NCBI GenBank assembly: GCA_965215025.1
Contig: CBDCCV010000001.1
Location: 1,364,001-1,428,000 of the forward strand
Reading direction: 5' to 3'
Source of the DNA: CBDCCV01 sp965215025
Lineage (GTDB): Bacteria; Bacteroidota; Rhodothermia; Rhodothermales; Salinibacteraceae
DNA length: 64,000 nucleotides
In this document: piece by piece, positions 33,737 through 42,251 of the stretch
Numbering within the stretch: the first letter of the stretch is position 1
Layout of the letters: the number at the start of each line of letters is the position of its first letter
The notes under the pieces: model-generated
Seen by the model: the letters and a program-made list of their open reading frames with translations, nothing else
Told to the model about the DNA's origin: nothing
The model's database searches: none
Translations under genes and position numbers: made by a program

Positions 33737-35176
33737 ATGAATCAACCCAAGCAGCCCGCCGCCGTCAAGCGCGGCACGGAGCTGGAACTCGACATCGAGA
33801 AGTTCGCGGGCAAGGACCAAGGGCTGGCGCGCGTGGACGGCCTCGTCGTCTTCGTGCGCGGGGGCGTGCCGGGCGACCGCGTGCGCGCCGCCGTCTACAA
33901 GCGCAAGAAAAGCTACGCCGAGGCTGAGGTCGAAGAAGTGCTGCAACCAAGCGCAGACCGCACCGAGCCGCGCTGCTTCTATTTTCCCACGTGCGGCGGC
34001 TGCACGCGCCAGCACGTGCGGTACGAGGCGCAGCTTGAGGCCAAGCGCCAGGCCGTCCGCGAGGCGCTCGTGCACCACGGCGGCCTCGAAGACACGCTTC
34101 AAACCGTCGAGGTGCGGCCGGTCATCGCCTCGCCGAAGCCGTACCTCTACCGCAACCACATGGGCTTCAACTTCGCCGCGCGGCGGTGGCTCACGCCCAC
34201 CGAGATCGCCTCGGGCGAGGACTTCGACACCCAGTTCGCGCTCGGGCTGCACCCGGCGAGCCATCCGTTCAGTGTGCTTGATCTTGAAGAATGCCACCTG
34301 CATTCGGAGCTGAGCCAGCGCCTCGTCAACGGCGTGCGCCGTTTCGTCAAGGAGCGCGGGTGGCAGCCGTGGGACATCAAGCGGCACACGGGCTTCTTGC
34401 GCCACCTCGTCCTGCGTACGGGCGAGCAGACGGGCGAGGCGATGGTCAACCTCGTCACCAACGGTCACGACGCCGAGCGCATGAGCGAAATGGCCGCGTG
34501 GCTGGAAGAAGAGTTCCCCGAGGTAGACACCTTCGTCAACACGGTCAACACCGGGAAGGCGCAGACGGCCTACGGCGAGGCCGAGCACGTCCTCTTCGGC
34601 CCCGGCGTGATCCACGACCGCATCGGGCCGCACACGTTCGAGATCAGCCCGGCGGCCTTTTTTCAGACGAACACGCTCGGCGCCGAGCGGCTCTACGACG
34701 TGGCGCGCGCGTTCGCTGAGTTCAAACCCACGGACCGCCTCTACGACCTCTACTGCGGCACGGGCACCATCTCCATCTTTATGGCGGATGGGGTCGAAGA
34801 AGTCGTCGGCATCGAGCTGTCGGACGAGGCCGTGGAGAACGCGCGCGCCAACGCCGCCGCGAACGGCGCGCGGAACTGCACGTTCGTCGGCGGCGACATG
34901 CTCAAGCTCTTCACCGACGATTTCATCGGGCATCACGGCCGCCCGGACGTACTCATCGCCGATCCGCCGCGCGCGGGGATGCACAAGAAAGTGGTGCAGC
35001 GCATCGCCGAAGTAAAGCCGGAGCGGTTCGTCTACGTCTCATGCAACCCGCAGACGCAGGCGCGCGACCTCAAAGGCCTGGCCGAGGCGTACGCCGTGGA
35101 GGCCATTCAGCCGGTGGACATGTTCCCGCAGACGCACCACATCGAGAACGTGGTCAAGCTGCGCGCGCGGGGATGA
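33737..35176 (+). CDS. rlmD: 23S rRNA (uracil-5-)-methyltransferase, RumA/RlmD family
   Basis: A 479-residue enzyme with a TRAM domain at the N-terminus (about 15-70: LDIEKFAGKDQGLARVDGLVVFVRGGVPGDRVRA), then the iron-sulphur cysteine region (CFYFPTCGGCTRQHV), a central domain (NHMGFNFAARRW), and a SAM-dependent methyltransferase domain with LYDLYCGTGTISIFMA, FQTNTLGAERLYD, LIADPPRAGMHKK and the nucleophilic cysteine in VYVSCNPQTQARDL. RlmD methylates U1939 and RlmC U747 of E. coli 23S rRNA; the homologue's exact target is not certain. The leader contains an A-rich stretch (GAAAGAAAACC) just before the ATG. Confidence 0.93.
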   Translation: MNQPKQPAAVKRGTELELDIEKFAGKDQGLARVDGLVVFVRGGVPGDRVRAAVYKRKKSYAEAEVEEVLQPSADRTEPRCFYFPTCGGCTRQHVRYEAQLEAKRQAVREALVHHGGLEDTLQTVEVRPVIASPKPYLYRNHMGFNFAARRWLTPTEIASGEDFDTQFALGLHPASHPFSVLDLEECHLHSELSQRLVNGVRRFVKERGWQPWDIKRHTGFLRHLVLRTGEQTGEAMVNLVTNGHDAERMSEMAAWLEEEFPEVDTFVNTVNTGKAQTAYGEAEHVLFGPGVIHDRIGPHTFEISPAAFFQTNTLGAERLYDVARAFAEFKPTDRLYDLYCGTGTISIFMADGVEEVVGIELSDEAVENARANAAANGARNCTFVGGDMLKLFTDDFIGHHGRPDVLIADPPRAGMHKKVVQRIAEVKPERFVYVSCNPQTQARDLKGLAEAYAVEAIQPVDMFPQTHHIENVVKLRARG

Positions 35177-35507
35177 CTACGCTCCGCCTCAGCAAGCGGA
35201 CGTGCTGAACGGTGTCAAGGCCGGCCGCGCGTCGCCCGACGGGTCAAGCGGTGGAAGCGTTCGCGCCCCGAGCACACGAGGGGCGGACGACCGCGAGAGA
35301 GCGTGGTAAGTTTCACTTGAGCAGAGACGGCAGTGGTACAATATTACACACACCGGTTTCAGTCTGGAAGCCAGGGCGCTCCGTTTTTTGAAGAAGGCAC
35401 GTGTGGGTGATTCGGCATGCGCTTTGTCAAAGAGTTAGTAAAGGCGCCGCGCCCTCGCACCCGCGCTTGCTCTTCCCGTCCCGCCCTCCTGACCTGCCTC
35501 CCGTCGC
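35177..35507. other. 331-bp non-coding region
   Basis: No gene is supported. A small hairpin (TCCGC/GCGGA) lies near 35185-35202 and a GC hairpin (CGCCCC/GGGGCG) near 35266-35288. The right part is AT-rich and carries the promoter-like sequence at 35334-35342. Confidence 0.5.
35334..35342 (+). promoter_or_regulatory. Possible extended -10 promoter element
   Basis: TGGTACAAT matches the extended -10 pattern (TGn then TATAAT-like). The -35 region is poor (CACTTG at 17-bp spacing). It lies 166 bp upstream of the secreted GWN protein gene. Confidence 0.35.
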
Positions 35508-37343
35508 ATGAGCCGTCTGCGCGCTGCTTTTCTGCTCTTCGCCCTCGTTTCGCTGATCGATGCATCGGCCGCTTCGGCGCAGCACGAGGGGCCGGTGCTG
35601 CGGGGGCCGGTGCGCGCCTACGCTGCGCTCGCCCTGGCGCCCGATGACGAGACGGAGCACGTCACGCGGATGGTGCGCGTGCACGACGGCTACGACATCG
35701 GCGAGGTGGCCGGGCGGCTCATGGCGCATCCGGATGGCGAGCGGGCCGTGTTCTTCTGGCACATGGTGGGCGGCCTCCTTCGCAACGCGCAGGACCGCTG
35801 CCAAACGCCGCAGGGCACCTACACGGACTACCAATGCCCTTTCCTGGAGAACGGCACGGACTCGCTCCAGGCGATGGCGCACGCCTTCTTCCGCGACCTC
35901 CACGAAGCCGGCGGCGACGTGGACGTCGTCCCCCTCGACCACGAGTACGACTTCTCGAACTGGAGCATCAACCGAAGCTGGCGCGACGCCATCATCGCCG
36001 ACCCGCGCAGCAGCCGGCTGGCCGAGCGCCTGGCGCCTTACCGCCTCGAAGAGATCATGAACACCGGGCAGGACGACTACCTCTACTGGAACGACCTGCA
36101 ATGGCGCATCATTGCCGAGGCGCTCAGCGAGGCCGTCTACGAGGAGGCCAAGCGCTTTTTCCCCGACGTGCGGATGAGCAACTACGGCCACTTCGTGATG
36201 GACGAGGCCAACGCAGTGCCCGACCCGCAGGGGCACGAGCAGTTCGTGACCTCGCACGTGGGCACACACAGCGCCCGCCCGTTCTACGGCCGCGTGGGCA
36301 GCCGGGGCGAGGGGCCGTGGGAGTCGCTTTTGTACTACATGAACATCGCGCGCGCCATCGGGCGCTCGAGCGACGTGCCGTTTACGCCGTGGATCTCGCA
36401 CAAGGCGTTCCCGGCCAGCGACTGGGCCGGCACGCCGTACTACGAAGAAGCCGTCTTCCACCTGGCCCTCTCCGGCGCCGACGACTTCTACTACTGGAAC
36501 GACCCCAGCAGCGGCGCCGACGCCGCGCAGGACCTCCTCGTGGATCGGCTGATGGGCGCGCTCAACGAGCAGATCGGCGCGGCGCCGCGCCAGAGCGTGA
36601 CGCTCGGCGAGGTGCCCATGAGTGCGCCCATCCTGGCGACAGGCATGGAGGTGGGCGCGGACCGCGTGGTGTGGCGCGTCACGGCTCCGCCCGGCGCCAC
36701 GTACGTCGTCGCGCAGCCGAGCGGCACCGTGCTCCCCCTCGGCGACGAGGCCGGGGCCTGGCACGAGACGGCGCCGGACGAGGAGGTCTCCTTCGAGGTG
36801 GGATGGGGCCGCCCGCCGGGCGCGATGCGGCTGGAGGCCGGCTGGAACCTCGTCTCCGCGCCGGTGCATCCGAACGCGCCGGGCTTGGAAGACTTCTTTG
36901 CGGAGGTGGCCGGCCAGGTGGCGGTGGTCAAGGACGAGCGCGGGCGCGTCTTCATCCCGGAGTACGGTATCAACCAGATCGGAGCGTGGGACCCCGGCGA
37001 GGCGTACAAAGTCTACATGCGCGCGGCGGAGGCTTTCGACGTCAGTGGTCGGGCGGTGGAGGCGTCGGCGCCGCTGCCGCTGGAGGCGGGCTGGAATTAC
37101 CTCCCGTACCTCTTGGACCACGCCACGCCCATCGCGGACGCGCTCGGTTCCATCGCGCAGCACATCGTCCTCGTCAAAGATGCTGAGGGGCGGGCGTATC
37201 TCCCGCAGGACGGCATCGACACCATCGGCGAGATGGAGCCGGGGCAGGGCTACGCCGTCTACCTGCGCGCGCCGGCCACGCTCACGTACCCGGCGCCCCA
37301 AGCCCCCGAGCGCGCTGCCGGCTCGTACGCGAAGCGGAACTGA
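35508..37343 (+). CDS. Secreted glycoside-hydrolase-like protein with two C-terminal GWN modules
   Basis: A 611-residue protein with a signal peptide (RAAFLLFALVSLIDASAASA). Residues about 40-370 resemble a TIM-barrel glycosidase in layout (RAVFFWHMVGG, VDVVPLDHEYDFSNW, YYMNIARAIGR, PFTPWISHKAFP, LSGADDFYYWNDPSSG), with several Asp/Glu at strand ends, but I do not recognise the family. Residues about 440-600 are two similar modules: AGWNLVSAPV...VVKDERGRVFIPEYGINQIG and AGWNYLPYL...LVKDAEGRAYLPQDGIDTIG. Each ends in an E-P-G-(Q/E)-x-Y-x-V-Y strand. These modules look like surface-attachment or binding domains. It is followed 35 bp later by a beta-propeller protein and may help process the neighbouring cluster's glycan. 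Confidence 0.75.
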   Translation: MSRLRAAFLLFALVSLIDASAASAQHEGPVLRGPVRAYAALALAPDDETEHVTRMVRVHDGYDIGEVAGRLMAHPDGERAVFFWHMVGGLLRNAQDRCQTPQGTYTDYQCPFLENGTDSLQAMAHAFFRDLHEAGGDVDVVPLDHEYDFSNWSINRSWRDAIIADPRSSRLAERLAPYRLEEIMNTGQDDYLYWNDLQWRIIAEALSEAVYEEAKRFFPDVRMSNYGHFVMDEANAVPDPQGHEQFVTSHVGTHSARPFYGRVGSRGEGPWESLLYYMNIARAIGRSSDVPFTPWISHKAFPASDWAGTPYYEEAVFHLALSGADDFYYWNDPSSGADAAQDLLVDRLMGALNEQIGAAPRQSVTLGEVPMSAPILATGMEVGADRVVWRVTAPPGATYVVAQPSGTVLPLGDEAGAWHETAPDEEVSFEVGWGRPPGAMRLEAGWNLVSAPVHPNAPGLEDFFAEVAGQVAVVKDERGRVFIPEYGINQIGAWDPGEAYKVYMRAAEAFDVSGRAVEASAPLPLEAGWNYLPYLLDHATPIADALGSIAQHIVLVKDAEGRAYLPQDGIDTIGEMEPGQGYAVYLRAPATLTYPAPQAPERAAGSYAKRN

Positions 37344-37378
37344 GCGAGAAGGTGCTCTTGGAAAGCAGTCGTCCCCGC

Positions 37379-38245
37379 ATGATCGAGCTTCTCAAAAAGG
37401 CACACCAGCGGGCGTGCCAGTGGCTGCCTCCGCATAAGCAGTGGTTTTTGCTGTGGCGGGAGGGCAAGGGCGAGCCGGCATCGCTCCAGGATTTTACGCC
37501 GCTCTTCCCGCCGCGCCGCCTGGGCTGGGCCGATCCGTTTCCCGTGGTGCGCCAGGGGCGGCTCTTCGTCTTTTTCGAGGCCGTGCGCCGCAGCCCCAAG
37601 CGCGGATGGATCGCCGTGATGGAGCGGCGTCCGGACGGGACGTGGACGGAGCCGGTGGACGTGATCAAGCGTCCGTATCACCTTTCCTACCCGTTTGTTT
37701 TCGAGCACGAGGGGCAGTGGTGGATGATCCCAGAGAGCCGCCAGGACCGCAGCGTCCAGCTTTTCCGCTGCACCGCGTGGCCGCACGGGTGGGCCTTCGA
37801 GAAGCATCTGATGGCGGACGTTGAGGCGTCCGACTGCACGCTGCTCCAGCACGGCGGGCGCTGGTGGCTCTTCTGTGCGCAGCCTGAGGTGCCCGGCGGC
37901 CCCGATCACAGCCGCCTCCATCTCTACCACAGCCGCTCGCCCTTGAGCGCGAAGTGGACGCCGCACCCGGCCAACCCCGTCGTCGAGGACATCCGCAGCG
38001 CGCGGCCCGCCGGGCGGATCTTCGCCGAGGGCGGGAAGCTAGTCCGCCCGGCGCAGGATTGCTCCGAGCGCTACGGCTACGCGCTCCGGCTTCAGGAGAT
38101 CACGCACTTAGGCGAGAAGCGCTACGCTGAGCGACCGCTCAAAACCTACCTACCCGAGGCGTTCCCTGGCGCCATCGCCATGCACACGTTCAACCGGGCG
38201 GGCGGCTTCCTCTTCATGGACGCCGCGCGGATGCTGCGCTACTGA
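37379..38245 (+). CDS. Beta-propeller protein of the GH43/GIPC-transferase N-domain-like type
   Basis: A 288-residue protein from the ATG at 37379, 35 bp after the previous gene. There is no signal peptide. It has blade-type repeats: GWADPFPVVRQGRLFVFFE (the ADPF motif), YHLSYPFVFEHEGQWWMIPES, EASDCTLLQHGGRWWLFCA, and a C-terminal IAMHTFNRAGGFLFMD. This pattern is familiar from five-bladed propeller glycosidase or transferase domains often placed in polysaccharide clusters, where they occur alone or fused to formyltransferases. A carbohydrate-modifying role is likely, but the reaction is unknown. It converges with the FemAB-like gene across 20 bp. Confidence 0.6.
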   Translation: MIELLKKAHQRACQWLPPHKQWFLLWREGKGEPASLQDFTPLFPPRRLGWADPFPVVRQGRLFVFFEAVRRSPKRGWIAVMERRPDGTWTEPVDVIKRPYHLSYPFVFEHEGQWWMIPESRQDRSVQLFRCTAWPHGWAFEKHLMADVEASDCTLLQHGGRWWLFCAQPEVPGGPDHSRLHLYHSRSPLSAKWTPHPANPVVEDIRSARPAGRIFAEGGKLVRPAQDCSERYGYALRLQEITHLGEKRYAERPLKTYLPEAFPGAIAMHTFNRAGGFLFMDAARMLRY

Positions 38246-38265
38246 GGCGCCGCCGCTTGGCGCGA

Positions 38266-39108
38266 TCAATGGACGTGCATCGTATCGAGGAAAATCTTCT
38301 TCTTGTAGCCGCCGTAGGACCCGCTCACGCCGCCGTCGAGCGAGTCGTAGCCGCGCTCAGCGTAGTGCCGGACGAGTTCCACAAACACCCGCACGCCCCA
38401 GCCCGCCTTCTCGATCTCCGAGGCGATGTTGACGGCCGAGATCGAGCGCCCGTCGTCAACGAAGAGGGCGGTCGCCACCTTCTTGCCGTCGTGCACGAGG
38501 TGCGCCGTTTGGAGCAGGTCGAGCGCCTGCTTCCCGGTCGTCTTTTTGAACGTCTGAACGACTTGCTGCCCGGTGATGTGATTGGGCCGGCGGAGGGTCT
38601 CGTAGGCACGCACGAACGCGCCCTGGTCGTACGGCTCGACCACGAACTGCGCCGGGTACTTCTCGGTCTCGCGCGCGTAGCTCTCCAGCGAGGGGAAGTG
38701 CCACTTCGGCTTGTTGCTCATCGCGGAGCGGCGCGCCAGGAAGTCCTCCCACGACGTAAGCCGGAGGAGCCAGTAGCGCTCCTTGCGGTCGGTCGGCCCT
38801 TCGGTAAGCGCGTTGTGAAGGGGGAGATCCGGGGCGTAGCCGGCGGGGGCGAACACGGGCAGCGGCGCCCAGCGGTGGAGCGGCGCCTTGGCTCTTACGA
38901 CGAGCGCGCCGTCAGGCGTCTCATGAGCCAGCGCCGAGGCGCGACCGGGGAGCAGGTCGAGGAGCGAGGCGTGGTAGCGCTCCAGGTCGAAGGAGTAGTG
39001 CCAGGCGCCATAGGCAGGCTGCAGGTTCTCGCGCTCGATAAGCTGCTGCGCCTCGCCCACGCTAATAGGCGCGGCCTCAGGCAGGTCGATGGGGGTGGCG
39101 TTCGACAT
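38266..39108 (-). CDS. FemAB/GNAT-like acyl- or aminoacyltransferase
   Basis: A 280-residue soluble protein of the GNAT/FemAB superfamily. The N-terminal part has REYWLLRLTSWED-like LLRLTSWEDFLARRSAMS. The C-terminal fold has LDLLQTAHLVHDGKKVATALFVDDGRSISAVNIASEI and the closing SLDGGVSGSYGGYKKKIFLD, the pattern seen in FemAB-like proteins of exopolysaccharide clusters. Such enzymes transfer acyl or aminoacyl groups to sugars or peptide bridges. It is last in the minus-strand wecA-wzx-glycosyltransferase run, 64 bp after the glycosyltransferase stop, so it probably decorates the glycan. The substrate is unknown. Confidence 0.75.
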   Translation of the reverse strand: MSNATPIDLPEAAPISVGEAQQLIERENLQPAYGAWHYSFDLERYHASLLDLLPGRASALAHETPDGALVVRAKAPLHRWAPLPVFAPAGYAPDLPLHNALTEGPTDRKERYWLLRLTSWEDFLARRSAMSNKPKWHFPSLESYARETEKYPAQFVVEPYDQGAFVRAYETLRRPNHITGQQVVQTFKKTTGKQALDLLQTAHLVHDGKKVATALFVDDGRSISAVNIASEIEKAGWGVRVFVELVRHYAERGYDSLDGGVSGSYGGYKKKIFLDTMHVH

Positions 39109-39172
39109 TAGGAAGGGAACTGAAAAGCAGAGGGGCGGACGGCGTAGGTGCGCGGAGGAATCGCTCTTCCGG

Positions 39173-40429
39173 CTACGCGCGCTCCAAGGAGGGCGTACGC
39201 CTTGAAGGGAGAAAGCGCTCCAGGGAGAGGCGGAGGAGGTCCTTGACCGGCTCGGGCAGGTACGTGCGCAAGCCGGGCCGGAGCCGGCGCGGCACGCGCC
39301 ACCGCTCTAACGGAAGCGGCGCTTTGGAAGGCGGGCGCTCCTCTTCGAGCTGGCGCAGCAGCCCAGCGTAAGCCCCGGCCATGCGCCCGAGCGCAAAGCG
39401 GTCGCGCACGGCCGCGCGCGCGTTCTGGGAGAGGCGCCGGCGGAGGGCCGGGTCGTCCGCCAGCCGTTGGAGGTGCGCCGTCGCCTGCCGCGTGTCGCCC
39501 ACCGGGAAGAGCAGCCCCGTCTCCTCGTGGTCGATGATGGCATCGGTGACGCCGGCGATGTGCGAGGCCACCGGGACGCACCCGGCCGCCATCGCCTCAA
39601 TCAGCGTGATGCCGAAGCCCTCGAAGCGCGAGGGGAAGAGGAACACGTCCGCCGCCGCCATGAACCGCGGCACCTGCGCAGCGGGGACGGACCCCATAAA
39701 GCGGATGCGCTTGCCCAGCGGCTCGGCGAGGCGTTCCAGTTCGGCGCGGCCCTTGCCGTCGCCCGCCACGGTGAGCGTGGCCGTCTCTGCCGAGAGCGGC
39801 GCCATGATGGTGGGCAGCCAGTTCGTCCCCTTCGAGGTGGGGCAGAGCCGGCCCAGGCTCAGCACGCGGAGCGGCCCCGGCTCCTCGGCCGGTGCTTCGG
39901 CGGCGGCAGTGCGCGCCACCTCCTCGAAGCGCGTCGTGTCCACAGCCGTCGAGATGCAAAGCGTGCGCTCGCGGTCGAAGCCGTACCACCGCGTCAGGTC
40001 CTCCACGATGCGCGGCGACACGCCCACGGTAGCGTGGACGTGATCGCGGATGGAGCGCGCGGCGGCGTACGCGCCAGGACTCGTGGTGTGCACGAGCGCC
40101 ACCTTGGGGAACTCGGCCGGGAGGTACCGCGCGATGTTCGTCTGCACGATGCCGTTGAGCGCGTTGATGATCACGCCGTCGTACTCCCCCGAGGTGAGGT
40201 GCTCGGCCAATTGGCAGGCCTGCGCGCGGGCATCGTCAACGTCGCCCGCCACGATGTGGCCTTGCAGGTGCTCGTTGGCAAAGAGCGGGTTGGCTACGCG
40301 CTCTATCGCCTTCGGGCCGAGGCCCACCCAGCGCAGCGTGATGCCGTGTGCGGCAAGGCCGGACCGCAGCGTACGGTGCACGGCAAAGGTGCCGCCCATG
40401 CGCGGCATGATCAAATTAGCTATGGTCAT
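39173..40429 (-). CDS. Glycosyltransferase family 4 (GT-B fold)
   Basis: A 418-residue enzyme from the ATG at 40429 (MTIANLIMPRMGG); a GTG at 40438 would add three residues. The N-terminal Rossmann lobe has ANLIMPRMGGTFAVHRTLRSGLAAHG. The C-terminal lobe has the GT4 signature: SLGRLCPTSKGTNWL, RFMGSVPAAQVPRFMAAADVFLFPSRFEGFGITLIEAMAAGCVPVASHIAGVTDAI, with the sugar-nucleotide-binding E-x7-E pair. These retaining transferases add sugars to a growing lipid-linked glycan at the cytoplasmic face. A strong promoter-like sequence lies between this gene and the flippase gene upstream. Confidence 0.9.
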   Translation of the reverse strand: MTIANLIMPRMGGTFAVHRTLRSGLAAHGITLRWVGLGPKAIERVANPLFANEHLQGHIVAGDVDDARAQACQLAEHLTSGEYDGVIINALNGIVQTNIARYLPAEFPKVALVHTTSPGAYAAARSIRDHVHATVGVSPRIVEDLTRWYGFDRERTLCISTAVDTTRFEEVARTAAAEAPAEEPGPLRVLSLGRLCPTSKGTNWLPTIMAPLSAETATLTVAGDGKGRAELERLAEPLGKRIRFMGSVPAAQVPRFMAAADVFLFPSRFEGFGITLIEAMAAGCVPVASHIAGVTDAIIDHEETGLLFPVGDTRQATAHLQRLADDPALRRRLSQNARAAVRDRFALGRMAGAYAGLLRQLEEERPPSKAPLPLERWRVPRRLRPGLRTYLPEPVKDLLRLSLERFLPSRRTPSLERA

Positions 40430-40461
40430 CTCTACCACCTCACAACTTTATGATCTGTTTA

Positions 40462-40491
40462 ATTCTAATTTGTAGACTAAAAAAGCGTCAA
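40462..40491 (-). promoter_or_regulatory. Near-consensus sigma-70-type promoter
   Basis: On the minus strand, TTGACG (40486-40491), 18 bp, then TAGAAT (40462-40467). Five of six bases match consensus in each box, in a locally AT-rich stretch. Expected transcription starts about 25 bp before the glycosyltransferase ATG at 40429. It could drive the glycosyltransferase and FemAB-like genes separately from the flippase. Confidence 0.65.
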
Positions 40492-40521
40492 GCAACAGAG
40501 CTTTGGCGCAGGGCGGGGGCG

Positions 40522-42090
40522 CTAAGCGGTTACTCTTCGGCTCATCTTTTTCCACGTGCTCATCGTCAGCCCCCGCACCTCCTCGAAGATGGCCGCCGAG
40601 CGCAGGCGCAGGACGCCGCCGCCCACGACCAGAAACAGCAACGCCCCCGCGGCAAGCCGAAGCAGCGCGAAAAGGCGCGTCTCCGGCAGGAGCGCGCCCA
40701 GGCCCAGGCTCAGCGCGCCGGCGAGGACGCCGCCCATCACCGGCGCCTCGACCGTTTTGAGAAGCAGGGCCACGCCCTTGCGCCAGGTCCCCAGCACGAG
40801 CATCGAAATGTAGGCGGCCGTGAGGAGGCGCGCTATCGTGACGGCCAGCGCCACGTACACCAGCCCGAACGGGAGCGCGCAGGCGACGAACGCGGCAAAG
40901 AGCACCGACTGCACGAAGTTCTTGCTCAGCACCAGCCCGAACTCGCCGCGCGCGCTGATGCACGCCCAGCCCGCCCCGGCCACGACGTCGCCCACCGAGG
41001 CCAGGGCCAGCACGGCCAGGAGCGGCACGGCCGGCAGCCACTGCGGCTCGTACAAGAGGCGGATGATCGGCTCGGCGTGGAAGGCGATGTAAAGGCTCGC
41101 CGGCACGGCCAGCGCCGCCCCCACCTTGCACACGCGCACGAAGGCCTCGCGCTGGCGCTTCGGCTCGTCGCGGAGCTGGCTCAAGACGGGGAAGAGCATC
41201 CGGTTGAGGTTGCTCACCACCAGCATCACGGCCTGCGAGGAGAGCGTGAAGGCGACGTAGTACAGCCCGACCTCGGCCTCGGTGTACGCCGCGCCCAGGA
41301 GGAGGTAGTCGCCGTAGGAGGTGACCTTGGAGAGCAAGGCGCTAAGGATGAGCTGCCCCGAAGGCAGAAAAAGCGTGCCCCAATGGGAGCGGTCAAAAGC
41401 GCCGGGCCGCACGCCGCTCACGTAGAAGTACAGCCCCGTCACCAGGGGCGCCGTCAAAAGGAGCGGCAGCACGAAGCTGTACACGCCGAAGCCCAGGAGC
41501 GCCAGCACGACGGTCAGCCCGTGCAGCCCCACTAAGTCTAGCACGTTGAGCTTGGCCAGGTCGCCGAAGCGGAGCTGCTTCGAGAGCGCCGCGTCCGGCA
41601 CGGTGCGGATGGACTGGAAGGGGAGCGCGGCGGCGAGGATCCACAAAAGATGCGGCAGCGCCTCGCTGTCGAAAACCCGCCCGGCCACCGGCGCGGCCAG
41701 CACCACGAGCAGCCCCGTGCCCAAGCCCAACGCTATCGAGAGCCAGAAGGCCGAGTTCGCCAAAAGGCCGAAGCGGCGCTGCTCGGCCACGAGCACCTTC
41801 CCTACCGTGGTGCCCTGGAAGACGCCCGCGAACGCCATCACCGAGTACGCCAGCCCCACCGTCCCAAAAGCGGTGGGGTCAAGGATCCACGCCAGCGTCA
41901 CCTGCGAGGCGAACGTGGCCAGCCGCGACACCACCGTCTGCCCAAAAAGCCAGACGAAGCCGCCCGTGGCATGGTCGCGCAGGCTCTTGCCGTCCGGCGG
42001 CGCGTCGTCTTCCTGCGGCTCAACCTGCCTTGACGGCTCGGTCTCGGCGGCGGCCGGCTCGGTTTCTGTGGTGTGCTCCAGCGGAGGCAT
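40522..42090 (-). CDS. Oligosaccharide flippase (Wzx/PST family)
   Basis: A 522-residue polytopic membrane protein with about 14 hydrophobic segments and a soluble acidic N-terminus of about 45 residues. The N-terminal GGFVWLFGQTVVSRLATFASQVTLAWILDPTAFGTVGLAYSVMAF is typical of Wzx-like/MATE-fold polysaccharide transporters, which move undecaprenyl-linked repeat units across the inner membrane. The long polar N-terminal extension is unusual for Wzx and has no recognisable fold. It is preceded by wecA (161 bp) and followed by a glycosyltransferase on the same strand. Confidence 0.88.
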   Translation of the reverse strand: MPPLEHTTETEPAAAETEPSRQVEPQEDDAPPDGKSLRDHATGGFVWLFGQTVVSRLATFASQVTLAWILDPTAFGTVGLAYSVMAFAGVFQGTTVGKVLVAEQRRFGLLANSAFWLSIALGLGTGLLVVLAAPVAGRVFDSEALPHLLWILAAALPFQSIRTVPDAALSKQLRFGDLAKLNVLDLVGLHGLTVVLALLGFGVYSFVLPLLLTAPLVTGLYFYVSGVRPGAFDRSHWGTLFLPSGQLILSALLSKVTSYGDYLLLGAAYTEAEVGLYYVAFTLSSQAVMLVVSNLNRMLFPVLSQLRDEPKRQREAFVRVCKVGAALAVPASLYIAFHAEPIIRLLYEPQWLPAVPLLAVLALASVGDVVAGAGWACISARGEFGLVLSKNFVQSVLFAAFVACALPFGLVYVALAVTIARLLTAAYISMLVLGTWRKGVALLLKTVEAPVMGGVLAGALSLGLGALLPETRLFALLRLAAGALLFLVVGGGVLRLRSAAIFEEVRGLTMSTWKKMSRRVTA

Positions 42091-42251
42091 AAATGCCGGT
42101 CGGGTGAAAACAGGTCAGGCTTCCGCCCCTCCGCCGTCTTAGCATACTCAGGCGGGCGCGCAGGACGGAACGGGCGAGAGCGAAGGCGCTCAGGATGCGG
42201 CGAGGGTGGGCCGAAAAGCAAGACGGATGCCGGAAGCGCGCCGCCGCCCGT

